Source of the DNA: DLKC01 sp002478885
GTDB taxonomy: Bacteria; Bacteroidota; Bacteroidia; Chitinophagales; Chitinophagaceae
Length of the DNA stretch: 64,000 nt
Reading direction: 5' to 3'
NCBI GenBank assembly: GCA_046329585.1
Contig: JAXLUI010000001.1
Span: forward strand, 1,674,001-1,738,000
Positions within the stretch are counted from its first letter, which is position 1. Every line of letters starts with the position of its first letter. The notes beneath the pieces were generated by a model that was given only the letters and a program-made list of their open reading frames with translations, did no database searches and was not told the origin of the DNA. Made by a program: the position numbers and the translations under genes. Shown one piece after another: positions 45,493 through 53,871 of the stretch.

Positions 45493-45514
45493 GCCCCCAT
45501 AAAAATGAGGGCTT
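45487..45514 (-). terminator. Intrinsic terminator of sucC
   Basis: On the minus strand AAGCCC(T)C, ATTTTTATG loop, GGGGCTT, then six Ts, about 25 bp after the stop codon. Confidence 0.85.
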
Positions 45515-45539
45515 AATGTATAACCAATGGTTCATATTG

Positions 45540-46751
45540 TTAGGCAACAGCTTGCTTTACCAGTGAGGCTGCTTCGCTCAGTTGTATTGCACTCTGCACT
45601 TTTAAACCGCTTTCGTCAATCAGCTTTTTTGCTTCTTCTGCATTTGTTCCCTGCAGGCGAACGATGATGGGAATATTGATATTGCCAAGCTTGTTATATG
45701 CTTCGATGACACCGGCAGCAACACGGTCGCAACGAACAATGCCGCCAAAGATGTTGATGAGAATTGCCTTTACATTCGGATCTTTCATAATTATACGAAA
45801 CCCGGCTTCAACAGTCTGCGCATTCGCGGTTCCACCCACATCGAGAAAGTTAGCGGGCTCCCCACCACTAAGTTTGATCATGTCCATAGTGGCCATTGCC
45901 AAGCCTGCGCCGTTTACCATGCAACCAACGTTACCATCGAGTTTAACAAAGTTGAGGTTGTACTGGCCGGCTTCCACTTCTGTTGGATCTTCTTCAGTAA
46001 TATCGCGCATGGCTGCAAGATCAGGATGGCGCATTAGTGCGTTTTCGTCAAGGTTCATCTTACAGTCAACCGCGATGATTTTATCATCACTTGTTTTGAA
46101 CAAAGGATTTATTTCGAGCATGCTGCAATCGAGGCCAACATAAGCGTTGTATAGATTTGTAACAAACTTCACACAGTTTTTGAAAGCCTCCCCGCCAAGC
46201 CCGAGATTGAAAGCGATCTTTCGTGCCTGGAAACCCTGCAAACCGCCACCGGGATGCACCCATTCTTTAAATATTTTCTCAGGCGTGTCGTGGGCTACAT
46301 CTTCGATATTCATGCCGCCTTCGGTGCTATACATAATCACGTTCTGGCCTTTAGTGCGATCCAGTAGAATCGAGAGATAATATTCCTTTACAGGGTTAGG
46401 ACCTGGATAGTAAACATCCTGCGCTATAAGAATCTTATTAACTTTTTTGCCTGCGGCACCGGTTTGAATGGTAACCAATGTATGGCCGAGAATATTTTTT
46501 GCAATATTGCTAATATCTTCCAGGCTTTTGCCTACAGCAACACCACGCTGTTCGCTACCTGCAATCTTTCCTTTACCCCGGCCACCGGCGTGTATCTGCG
46601 CTTTCACCACAGCAAAATTATTTCCCGTTTGCGTTTTAATCTGGCGGTAAGCCTCCTCTGCTGCCATCACCGATTCAACAGCCATCCCTTCCTGAACGGG
46701 AACATTATATTTTTTCAATAATTCCTTTGCCTGGTACTCGTGCAGATTCAT
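45540..46751 (-). CDS. sucC: Succinate-CoA ligase, ADP/GDP-forming, beta subunit
   Basis: SucC is the nucleotide-binding beta subunit of succinyl-CoA synthetase, the substrate-level phosphorylation step of the TCA cycle. At 403 residues it has an N-terminal ATP-grasp fold (MNLHEYQAKELLKKYNVPV, QIHAGGRGKGKIAGS), the signature GGMNIEDVA, and the C-terminal CoA-ligase domain with ILINIFGGIVRCDRVAAGV. The partner sucD is not adjacent, which is common in Bacteroidota. It has its own terminator at 45487. Confidence 0.96.
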   Translation of the reverse strand: MNLHEYQAKELLKKYNVPVQEGMAVESVMAAEEAYRQIKTQTGNNFAVVKAQIHAGGRGKGKIAGSEQRGVAVGKSLEDISNIAKNILGHTLVTIQTGAAGKKVNKILIAQDVYYPGPNPVKEYYLSILLDRTKGQNVIMYSTEGGMNIEDVAHDTPEKIFKEWVHPGGGLQGFQARKIAFNLGLGGEAFKNCVKFVTNLYNAYVGLDCSMLEINPLFKTSDDKIIAVDCKMNLDENALMRHPDLAAMRDITEEDPTEVEAGQYNLNFVKLDGNVGCMVNGAGLAMATMDMIKLSGGEPANFLDVGGTANAQTVEAGFRIIMKDPNVKAILINIFGGIVRCDRVAAGVIEAYNKLGNINIPIIVRLQGTNAEEAKKLIDESGLKVQSAIQLSEAASLVKQAVA

Positions 46752-46828
46752 AGTAAAAAAGTTTGCTTGCGAAGATAGGGCAATAAAGATTCAATTTCCA
46801 AGATACAAAAGCAAGTTGTAAAGATATT

Positions 46829-46898
46829 TATGGGCCGGGCTTTTGAAACCGCACTGAGCTTTCTTTGCGTCGCACACTTGTACTTCCAGCCCCTGACC
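46829..46898 (+). repeat. Intergenic repeat, form A left half
   Basis: The outer arm TGGGCCGGGCTTTTG is followed by the exact core TTGCGTCGCAC at 46865-46875 and ACTTGTAC. It lies in the divergent gap between sucC and the DUF4920 gene. Confidence 0.85.
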
Positions 46899-46964
46899 CG
46901 GCAACGTAAAGCAAGCGGCAATCGCAATAAATGTAGTATTTTGCAGCCGTAAAATTTTATCGTT

Positions 46965-47438
46965 ATGAAAGCATTTTTTTCCATTTTGTTCCTGTTTTTT
47001 AGTTTGTCTTTTGTCCGTGCCCAGCCACCATCCGTCCCTGCTGAAAAAGGAACAATCTTTGGAGCTAAGACTACTGCGGATAATGCCATTAATGTAGATC
47101 AGCTACCTGCCGTTATGCAAAGCAACAAGGGAGAAAAAACAGCGGTAAAAATAAAAGGTGTTGTTACGGCTGTTTGTGAAGAAATGGGCTGCTGGATAAA
47201 AATAAAATCTACAACCGGCGATATGATGGTTAAAATGAAGGGCCACTCATTCTTTGTGCCACTCGCATTAAACGGAAAAGAAGTGGTGATCGATGGCATG
47301 GCTGAAGAAAAAGAAACATCGGTGGAACAACTGAAACACTATGCTGAAGACGCCAACAAAACCAAGGAAGAAATTGCTGCCATTAAAGAACCAAAGAAAG
47401 AAATTATTGTGGAAGCAAAAGGCGTTTTGGTTTTATAA
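46965..47438 (+). CDS. DUF4920 secreted protein
   Basis: 157 residues. A signal peptide (FFSILFLFFSLSFVRAQ) precedes a beta-rich domain of the DUF4920 type: VKIKGVVTAVCEEMGCWIKI, then MMVKMKGHSFFVPLALNGKE and a KEEIAAIKEPKKEIIVEAKG end. The EEMGCWI cysteine motif is typical and may bind metal or form a disulphide, but no function is established. It converges with rluD after a 49-bp gap containing no repeat or terminator I can see. Confidence 0.87.
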   Translation: MKAFFSILFLFFSLSFVRAQPPSVPAEKGTIFGAKTTADNAINVDQLPAVMQSNKGEKTAVKIKGVVTAVCEEMGCWIKIKSTTGDMMVKMKGHSFFVPLALNGKEVVIDGMAEEKETSVEQLKHYAEDANKTKEEIAAIKEPKKEIIVEAKGVLVL

Positions 47439-47487
47439 TTATTCAGCGAGATTTTAAACGCCAGGCTTCTAAGGGCTGAAGCATAAA

Positions 47488-48534
47488 TTACAATTTCTTC
47501 GCTGTAACGTATTCGGTCCATTTTTTAATTACTTCAGACATATCATCGGGTAAAGGGCTTTCAAAGAAAATTTCTTTGCCGGTAACCGGATGTTTAAAGC
47601 CCAGTGTTCTTGCATGTAGTGCGCAGCGTGGGCATAAATCAAAACAGTTGTCTACAAATTGTTTGTATTTGGAATAAATCGTTCCCTTTAAAATTTTATC
47701 GCCGCCATATTCCCAATCGTTAAACAGTGTATGGCCAATATGCTTCATGTGAACGCGTATCTGGTGCGTACGACCGGTTTCGAGTACGCATTCAACCAGT
47801 GTTACATAGTTAAGCCGCTCAATAACCTTATAATGCGTAATAGCATGCTTGCCATGATCACCTTCCGGATAGGCATCAAACATTTTCCTAAACCGCTGAT
47901 GACGCCCTACATGGGCCTCAATGCGGCCAGCCTCTTCCTCTATGTTCCCCCAAACCAACGCGATGTACTGCCTTGTTACTGTATGGTTGAAAAATTGCTT
48001 TGCGAGGCTGGCAGCCGATTCAGCGGTTTTGGCAACTACGAGCAGACCGGTAGTGTTTTTATCGATCCGGTGAACCAATCCGTAACGAGGTAATTTGTCT
48101 TCATCAATACTCGGGTTTTGCTGCAGCAAATGATAAGCAATGCCATTCAGTAAAGTGCCGGTGTAATTACCCACGCCCGGATGAACAACCATATTTGATG
48201 GTTTGTTGAGTACCATTACCACATCATCTTCGTACACGATATTGAGCGGGATGTTTTCGGGCTTTACATCTGTGTCTTCCGGCCTGGAGAAGCTTAGCAA
48301 AAGAATAGCGTCGCCGGGCTTTATCTTGTAATTATTTTTTACAGGTTTTCCATTCACAGTAAGAAAGCCTGCTTCAATAGCCATTTGCACTTTGCTGCGG
48401 GTGGCATTCACAATGCGCTGCTGAACCCACTTGTCTATGCGTGTTGGCTCCTGGCCTTTGTCAACCACGAATGAATGGCGTTCGTATAGTTCTTCGCCGC
48501 CTTCTTCTTGTGATATTTCAGGATCGTCCAGCAT
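47488..48534 (-). CDS. rluD: RluD-type 23S rRNA pseudouridine synthase
   Basis: 348 residues. An N-terminal S4 RNA-binding domain (about 30-90, TRIDKWVQQRIVNATRSKVQ) is followed by the RluA-family catalytic domain with HRIDKNTTGLLV, nucleophile D158, and the later GRTHQIRVHMKHIGH. These enzymes isomerise uridines in large-subunit rRNA. Assignment within the RluA/C/D group is by the S4 domain plus length. Confidence 0.9.
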   Translation of the reverse strand: MLDDPEISQEEGGEELYERHSFVVDKGQEPTRIDKWVQQRIVNATRSKVQMAIEAGFLTVNGKPVKNNYKIKPGDAILLLSFSRPEDTDVKPENIPLNIVYEDDVVMVLNKPSNMVVHPGVGNYTGTLLNGIAYHLLQQNPSIDEDKLPRYGLVHRIDKNTTGLLVVAKTAESAASLAKQFFNHTVTRQYIALVWGNIEEEAGRIEAHVGRHQRFRKMFDAYPEGDHGKHAITHYKVIERLNYVTLVECVLETGRTHQIRVHMKHIGHTLFNDWEYGGDKILKGTIYSKYKQFVDNCFDLCPRCALHARTLGFKHPVTGKEIFFESPLPDDMSEVIKKWTEYVTAKKL

Positions 48535-48652
48535 AATTGCTGCAAAGTAAATGGAATAAATCTTTACTTGGTAATGCTACGGTTTTGCAGCGTCGATAAT
48601 CTGTACGCGGATAGTTAAGCTGACAGACTGCATGCTGCAAAATGTTACAGAG

Positions 48653-48705
48653 GCACAAGTGAGTGACACAACAGGCGATGCCAGTTGTATTGAAGCATGG
48701 GCAAA
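48653..48705 (-). repeat. Intergenic repeat, form B right half
   Basis: GCACAA, form B core GTGAGTGACAC at 48659-48669, then AGGCGATGCCA. A decayed left half may remain at 48585-48606 (TTGCAGCGTCG then CTGTAC). It lies downstream of the permease gene. Confidence 0.85.
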
Positions 48706-48707
48706 AA

Positions 48708-50123
48708 TTATTTCTTTTTGCCGACTCTCTTAATAAGACGGTAGTAAAATTCTTTGTTGAAGAGTTGCGAATCTTTCATAGCCTTGTATGTAAGGAATAT
48801 GCCTATTGGCATGAGCACAATGGAAGAAAGCCACATACCAGTGAATACGCTGGTTACGCCTTGTTTGGCAAATTTCTCTCCGAAGGTATTGAGCATATTA
48901 AACAGCACGAAGAAAGCGATCGCAAAAATAAGTGGTGAACCGAGCCCCCCTTTACGGATAATTGAACCGAGCGGTGCACCGATGATGAACATAACGACAC
49001 ATGCGAAAGACAGTGTGATTTTTCTATGCCATTCTATCCAGTGCTTTCGCACCATGTCGGTTTTTGATGCAAAATCAGCCGATGCCAGTTCCGCCACGCT
49101 TTTAGTACTGCTAACAGAGGAGAAAGCACGGTCGAAGACTTGAATTTTTAACGAGTCGGGGATGACTTCGGCAAGATTTTTTATTTTTTTTACTGGCTGT
49201 ATTTGCGACGCAGGCCAGGCAGAATCACGGTATTTTACAAAGCCCTCAAAATTGGCAAGGTCGTGCACCGATCTTGAATAATACTTATTTCCAAGGTCGC
49301 CGAGCGAATCCAACGCCTTATTGATTTGTCTTATACTAAGCATTTTGGGGTCGTACTTAAACAGGCTGTCTTCTGTTTTATTTAGTTTAAAACTACTGAG
49401 ATCAAATTCCTTTTTGTAATCTTTAAAACCCAGTCGAATATACTCTGTATTGGTGCTGTAACGGTTACCACTCTCCTGGTAATTCCACCCGTTGTGCAAT
49501 TCGAACTCGAGAAAACGCTGGTCGGGTGTAATGCGCATTACGCCACTCTCGGCCACCATGAAATTATCCTGAAGGGTATAATTTCTTTCATATATAACAA
49601 CATTATGAATGGTGCTGTCATCTTCATCTTTTTTACCGATCTTAATAACATAACCTTCAATCTTATCGTAAAAAACACCTTCCTTTATATCGAAGGCCGG
49701 TTTTTTTACAATGATGTCGTACTTAAGCGCGTTAAGTTTTAAATTGGCAACAGGAATAATGTTGTTGGCAAATAAAAATGCTACGGCGCTCAAGATTACC
49801 GTAAGAAAAAGCAGTGGCCGCATGAACCTGATCAATGGAATACCCGCTGATTTTATCGCGACCAGTTCAAATGTTTCACCTAGGTTTCCAAAGGTCATTA
49901 TGGAAGAAAGCAGCAATGCAAGAGGAAGTGCAAGAGGTACCCAGGTAACAGCAACAAGGCCGGTAAGATATGCCAGGGTGCCAGGGTCTAGACCTTTGCC
50001 CACGAGATCGTCGATGTATAACCAAAAAAACTGCATGGTTAGTACAAAAATGGCAATCATAAAAGTCGCGAAAAATGGACCAGCAAAAGACCGCAAAATA
50101 AGTATGTCGAGTTTTTTTATCAC
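48708..50123 (-). CDS. LptF/LptG-family lipopolysaccharide export permease
   Basis: 471 residues of the YjgP/YjgQ family, the membrane subunits of the LptB2FG transporter that extracts LPS from the inner membrane. N-terminal helices with the amphipathic start IKKLDILILRSFAGPFFATF and the EFELVAIKSAGIPLIRFMRP coupling-helix region are clear. A large periplasmic beta-jellyroll domain (about 130-370) and three C-terminal helices (LSFACVVMFIIGAPLGSIIR) follow. LptF and LptG are hard to tell apart here; no partner is adjacent. Bacteroidota copies have longer periplasmic domains, as here. Confidence 0.9.
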   Translation of the reverse strand: MIKKLDILILRSFAGPFFATFMIAIFVLTMQFFWLYIDDLVGKGLDPGTLAYLTGLVAVTWVPLALPLALLLSSIMTFGNLGETFELVAIKSAGIPLIRFMRPLLFLTVILSAVAFLFANNIIPVANLKLNALKYDIIVKKPAFDIKEGVFYDKIEGYVIKIGKKDEDDSTIHNVVIYERNYTLQDNFMVAESGVMRITPDQRFLEFELHNGWNYQESGNRYSTNTEYIRLGFKDYKKEFDLSSFKLNKTEDSLFKYDPKMLSIRQINKALDSLGDLGNKYYSRSVHDLANFEGFVKYRDSAWPASQIQPVKKIKNLAEVIPDSLKIQVFDRAFSSVSSTKSVAELASADFASKTDMVRKHWIEWHRKITLSFACVVMFIIGAPLGSIIRKGGLGSPLIFAIAFFVLFNMLNTFGEKFAKQGVTSVFTGMWLSSIVLMPIGIFLTYKAMKDSQLFNKEFYYRLIKRVGKKK

Positions 50124-50145
50124 CGTATGCCGTTAATTTTTCACT

Positions 50146-50763
50146 ATGAACCATGCAAATGTAAAGCTTTCAAATGCTGAATTATCGCTGGCCTGCGATG
50201 CAAATATTATTTTAACAAAGAACCGCATCATCGAAAAGGTTTACCTGCTGTTTGGGGAACTATACCATCAATTGCAACAGCAGTCATTCGCTAAAAAACA
50301 ATTGCCGTCACCAGAAATTTATATACCCGCAGCAAAAATTTACAAAGGCGAAAAGTATAGGGAATTGCCTTATGTTCTGCTAGATTATCCACGATGTTTT
50401 CGTAAAGAAGATGTTTTTGCCTTACGGCACTTTTTCTGGTGGGGGAACTTTTTTAGCATTACACTCCATCTCGCGGGTATGTACGCAGAGCAGCACGGCG
50501 TAACTGTTTTGGAAAATTTACAACGGCAACAAAATAGTTCATGGTTTATTTGCGTGAATAAAGATCAATGGCAGCATCATTTTGAGCAAGACAATTTCGT
50601 GGAGGTACACAGAGTTCCTTATGAAGAACAGGTTCGTCAAGTTAAAAAATACAAGTTTCTTAAAATTGCTCAACATGTACCCATAATACAGTGGAACGAT
50701 GCTTTTTCCTTTTTTATGAACACAAATATTGAAATACATAAGCTGCTGAAAGAACCAGCTTAA
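50146..50763 (+). CDS. Unknown conserved-type protein, divergent from the Lpt permease
   Basis: 205 residues with no signal peptide, membrane helix or family motif that I recognise. It begins NAELSLACDANIILTKNRII, EKVYLLFGELYHQLQQQ, and has an aromatic-rich middle (LLDYPRCFRKEDVFALRHFF, WWGNFFSITLHLAGMY). The well-formed frame, typical codon use and its own intergenic space argue that it is real. It starts 22 bp from the divergent permease start. No function proposed. Confidence 0.7.
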   Translation: MNHANVKLSNAELSLACDANIILTKNRIIEKVYLLFGELYHQLQQQSFAKKQLPSPEIYIPAAKIYKGEKYRELPYVLLDYPRCFRKEDVFALRHFFWWGNFFSITLHLAGMYAEQHGVTVLENLQRQQNSSWFICVNKDQWQHHFEQDNFVEVHRVPYEEQVRQVKKYKFLKIAQHVPIIQWNDAFSFFMNTNIEIHKLLKEPA

Positions 50764-51108
50764 TGGTGTTTTATGTTGGTACCGAACAGTTGAAACTCAT
50801 TTCAACTGTTGTTGCGTCGCACGCTTCATCATTCACAACCGTATTCACTTCCCCCTTGTTAGATATGCGTATTTTTTGCCCCTTAAATAAAGGTTACAAG
50901 CCTGTCAAATGCGGAATATATAAGTGATTATAAAAGTGTGCGACGCAAGAAAAGCTGATGGTAGTAATACAGCCCGGTCCAAAAAAATAGTTGCGGTTGC
51001 TTTTAAGCGGTCAGTGAAACAGATAAACTCGAGAAACCGCTGGCAAAAACTAGAAATACGGGAATTGTGCTGCAGGCAATTGGCGGAAAAGTGGAAAGCG
51101 CGTGATAG
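50764..51108. other. Convergent intergenic region filled by a repeat pair, 345 bp
   Basis: It is almost wholly occupied by the complete form A/A inverted pair (50775-50988). A 62-codon frame at 50924-51112 runs through the right half and is not a gene. Confidence 0.7.
50775..50988. repeat. Intergenic repeat, complete A/A inverted pair, long centre
   Basis: Left core TTGCGTCGCAC at 50812-50822, right core GTGCGACGCAA at 50938-50948, right outer arm AGCCCGGTCCAAAAAAA ending at about 50987. The core-to-core distance is the longest of the five pairs. Confidence 0.88.
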
Positions 51109-51489
51109 TTAGTTACCCAATCGATGAAATAACTCTTTTACCTGGTAATCCCAAAGTTGCGTTTGGTCTTTAATTTCAGATTTTTCAGCAAAATCTTTTA
51201 TGACGAGAATCGTTTGGTTAGAAATTTCGGTTTTTTCAATTCTGAATTCAAAGTATTCTTCTTTTGGGGCATGCAGCCATCTGTATCGAATAAATTTATC
51301 CTGCTCTTTCTCAGTAACCTGTGCTTTTTCAATAGCACCATTCCAGGAAAAAATAAATACATGATCCTTTTCGTCGACCTTATCGGCAAACCATTCCTGC
51401 ATGCCTGCCGGTGTTGAAAGGAATTCGTATAATATTACCGGAGAGCACCTTACGGGATATTCTAAAGTAAATAGTTGTTTTTTAGCCAT
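51109..51489 (-). CDS. START-like domain protein (AHSA1/SRPBCC fold)
   Basis: 126 residues of the SRPBCC-type fold: LEYPVRCSPVILYEFLSTPA, GMQEWFADKVDEKDHVFIFS, a central beta sheet and the C-terminal helix TQLWDYQVKELFHRLG. Close relatives in Bacteroidota are called START-like domain proteins; ligand unknown. I use the ATG at 51489 (MAKKQLFTLEY); another ATG is directly before it at 51492. The frame is open up to 51681, but that part (HSQRLLTIFFWGYFPKARL) falls in the AT-rich control region and does not fit the fold. Confidence 0.82.
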   Translation of the reverse strand: MAKKQLFTLEYPVRCSPVILYEFLSTPAGMQEWFADKVDEKDHVFIFSWNGAIEKAQVTEKEQDKFIRYRWLHAPKEEYFEFRIEKTEISNQTILVIKDFAEKSEIKDQTQLWDYQVKELFHRLGN

Positions 51490-51748
51490 CATTCTTCTTT
51501 TATACTTCCACAAGTTGGGGGTTGCAATAATATCAAATAATTGGTAGGGTAAAAAAAAAATAAAAAAAAGTTTGTCGTTTAATGAAAAACCGGTCAACCT
51601 GGCTTTTGGGAAATAACCCCAAAAAAATATTGTGAGTAATCTTTGCGAATGTTTGATTTTTGTATCTTCATGCTTCAGCATAGACCCCGGGTAAGAGTTT
51701 TTTCAAAATTATTTAATGAATTAACCCTTAAACGGAATTATCATGGGC

Positions 51749-52615
51749 ATGCGTCAATTAAAGATCACGAAGTCGATTACCAATCGTGAATCTGCAAGCC
51801 TGGACAAGTACCTCCAGGAAATCGCCAAACTACATCTAATTACTCCGGAAGAAGAAGAAGCCCTTGTAAAAGGCTTTAAATCAGGCGACGAAAAGTCAAT
51901 GAGTCGTTTGATCGTTGCCAACCTTCGATTTGTCGTCTCTGTAGCGAAACAGTATCAGAACCAAGGCTTGTCTTTATCTGATCTGATCAATGAAGGAAAC
52001 CTTGGCCTGATAAAGGCAGGTATTCATTTTGATGAGACTAAAGGTTTTAAATTCATTTCGTACGCAGTTTGGTGGATCCGGCAGGGGATTTTGCAAGCGC
52101 TGGCCGACCAGAGTCGAACTGTGAGAGTGCCACAAAACAAAATTGGTCTGAAGGGTAAGATCAAAAAGGTCTCGGAGGCTTTTGAGCAGGAATTTGAAAG
52201 AGAACCATCCTGCGAAGAGCTTGCCGATATACTTGGAACAAGATTAGAAGACATAGAGCTGCTGATGCGTTTTAATGACCAGCAGTTGAGCCTTGATTCC
52301 CCGCTTTCCGAAACAGATGACTATACACTTATTGACACTTTGGAGAATGAAAATGCAGATGAAGCGGACAAAAAGCTTGACTTCCACGAATCATTACAAA
52401 AGGAGATACGCTTAGCATTTGAAGTTTTGTCACAGCGGCAAAAAGAAATATTATGCTATTTCTATGGAATAGGCTTTGATGATCCAATGAGCATCGAAGA
52501 CATTGCAAGGAAATATAATTTAACCCGGGAGCGGGTAAGACAAATTAGGGACCAAGCTATAGGCAAGCTACGGTCAGCAAGCAGAACAGAGCTTTTAAGA
52601 GTTTTTCTAGGATAA
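51749..52615 (+). CDS. RpoD/SigA-type sigma factor paralogue
   Basis: 288 residues. The N-terminus MRQLKITKSITNRESASLDK matches the Bacteroidota primary sigma factor, as do region 2 (NLRFVVSVAKQYQNQGLSLS, DLINEGNLGLIKAGIHF, FISYAVWWIRQGILQAL) and the region 4 helix-turn-helix (NLTRERVRQIRDQAIGKLR). It departs from the standard protein in regions 1.2 and 3 (EALVKGFKSGDEKSMSRLIV, TVRVPQNKIGLKGKIKKVSE). I read it as a paralogue or group 2-like factor rather than the vegetative one. The start ATG at 51749 aligns with the family; an in-frame ATG lies at 51743. It has its own terminator. Confidence 0.85.
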   Translation: MRQLKITKSITNRESASLDKYLQEIAKLHLITPEEEEALVKGFKSGDEKSMSRLIVANLRFVVSVAKQYQNQGLSLSDLINEGNLGLIKAGIHFDETKGFKFISYAVWWIRQGILQALADQSRTVRVPQNKIGLKGKIKKVSEAFEQEFEREPSCEELADILGTRLEDIELLMRFNDQQLSLDSPLSETDDYTLIDTLENENADEADKKLDFHESLQKEIRLAFEVLSQRQKEILCYFYGIGFDDPMSIEDIARKYNLTRERVRQIRDQAIGKLRSASRTELLRVFLG

Positions 52616-52636
52616 TATTGTAATCTTTTCATAATT

Positions 52637-52675
52637 AAAAGAAATACCCATAGAATTCATGGGTATTTCTTTTTT
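52637..52675 (+). terminator. Intrinsic terminator of the sigma-factor gene
   Basis: AAAGAAATACCCAT, AGAATTC loop, ATGGGTATTTCTTTTTT: a long, nearly perfect stem with flanking T-run, 21 bp after the stop. Confidence 0.92.
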
Positions 52676-52705
52676 ACAGGCTATTTTTATACACTAAAAA
52701 TCTTA

Positions 52706-53338
52706 ATGAAAAGGCTGGTTTTTATAATTAATGCATTCCTTAGTCTGGCTTCAATCTCGAATGCGCAGAAACCGGTTATTGTAGGAGATATCACCGTCAA
52801 TTACGGCGTTGTTGAGCTGGATAATTCATCCAGCAAGAGCTTAAAAGAAACAAGCAAGACATTATACATTAAAGGAAAAATGGCCCGGGCTGACTTTGTT
52901 AGCAAAGATTACAGACAAACCATCATATACGATAATAAAACTGGCAGTGCCGTAGTGCTTAAAGAAATAGGTACTGCTAAATATCTTACCCGACTCAGTA
53001 ATGAGCAATGGAAGACAGAAAATGAAAAATTTGAGGGCATGTCCGTTTTGCTTTCAGATGAAAAACAAACGATAATTGGTTATGAATGTAAAAAGGCAAC
53101 GATTAAATTGAAGGATGGGTCGATATATTACGCTTATTATACAAGTTCTATTATTCCATTAACGACCGAAAATCCTTATCAATTCAAAGATATTCCGGGA
53201 CTTGTGCTGGAATTTGAGACGTCCGGCGACACAAAGTCTAAAAAAATAGTATTTACAGCCTTGTCAGTGAATTTGAGCCCCGTTCCAGCTTCTAGATTTG
53301 AGCTGCCAACAAACGGATTTAGAGTGATACAGCCATAA
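52706..53338 (+). CDS. GLPGLI-family-like secreted protein
   Basis: 210 residues. A signal peptide (FIINAFLSLASISNAQ) precedes a beta-rich body in which IIGYECKKATIKLKDGSIYY and FKDIPGLVLEFET match the defining region of GLPGLI proteins (here DIPGLVLE instead of GLPGLI). The family is Bacteroidota-specific, exported, of unknown function. It follows the sigma factor by 90 bp but lies beyond that gene's terminator. Confidence 0.85.
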   Translation: MKRLVFIINAFLSLASISNAQKPVIVGDITVNYGVVELDNSSSKSLKETSKTLYIKGKMARADFVSKDYRQTIIYDNKTGSAVVLKEIGTAKYLTRLSNEQWKTENEKFEGMSVLLSDEKQTIIGYECKKATIKLKDGSIYYAYYTSSIIPLTTENPYQFKDIPGLVLEFETSGDTKSKKIVFTALSVNLSPVPASRFELPTNGFRVIQP

Positions 53339-53393
53339 ATACAATCGCGCTTACCTCGATTTGCACAAATAAAATATTGAATTTGAATGGGAA

Positions 53394-53738
53394 TTATCGG
53401 ATAATTGGGGCTTCTGGAGTTTTAAACTTAGGCACTTTGACTGTATACTTATAGGGATAAATATAAGTTGTGTTACCCTTTTCGAGGCGAATCATAGACT
53501 GTACTTTTATCTGGTTGCCTGTATTTTGTTGATTAAGATCAACTGACCCTTTGTACCGAAAGGTGCCGGTTCTTAAAGGATTTAAGGTGTAGTTAGTATT
53601 TGTGGTATTAAGATTCTTAAGACTGTATTTGTTATTATCCCGGAGGTTATTACCAGTAAAAGCACCATACACTAAATCTACGGTTAGAATTAGAACCGTC
53701 AGAATTAGGAACGTACTATATTTTATAGGTAACCGCAT
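53394..53738 (-). CDS. Small secreted protein of unknown function
   Basis: 114 residues with a signal-peptide-like N-terminus (YSTFLILTVLILTVDLVYG) and an Asn/Thr-rich mature part (NLRDNNKYSLKNLNTTNTNY) ending VPKFKTPEAPIIR. No family recognised. The gene is low in GC relative to its neighbours and has no upstream repeat. It is plausible as an exported structural or pilus-like subunit, but nothing supports that directly. Confidence 0.55.
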   Translation of the reverse strand: MRLPIKYSTFLILTVLILTVDLVYGAFTGNNLRDNNKYSLKNLNTTNTNYTLNPLRTGTFRYKGSVDLNQQNTGNQIKVQSMIRLEKGNTTYIYPYKYTVKVPKFKTPEAPIIR

Positions 53739-53871
53739 ACAATGTCAAAATTAGTATTTACTTAACCGTTAACAAAATATTTTATTTTCTATAACGAAAG
53801 GTTTTAAAAATTGTTACAAAAAAAATTGCTTTTTTAAACAATTTGATTACTTTACAGAAACCTAAGACTTT

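Noticed and set aside
49204..49212. TGCGACGCA inside the LptF/G gene as a further repeat copy
   Set aside because: Only the 9-bp palindromic centre matches; the flanking bases of the 11-mer and all outer parts are absent.
50924..51112. 62-codon plus-strand frame after the unknown gene
   Set aside because: It runs straight through the right half of an intergenic repeat and into the end of the next gene; no coding character.
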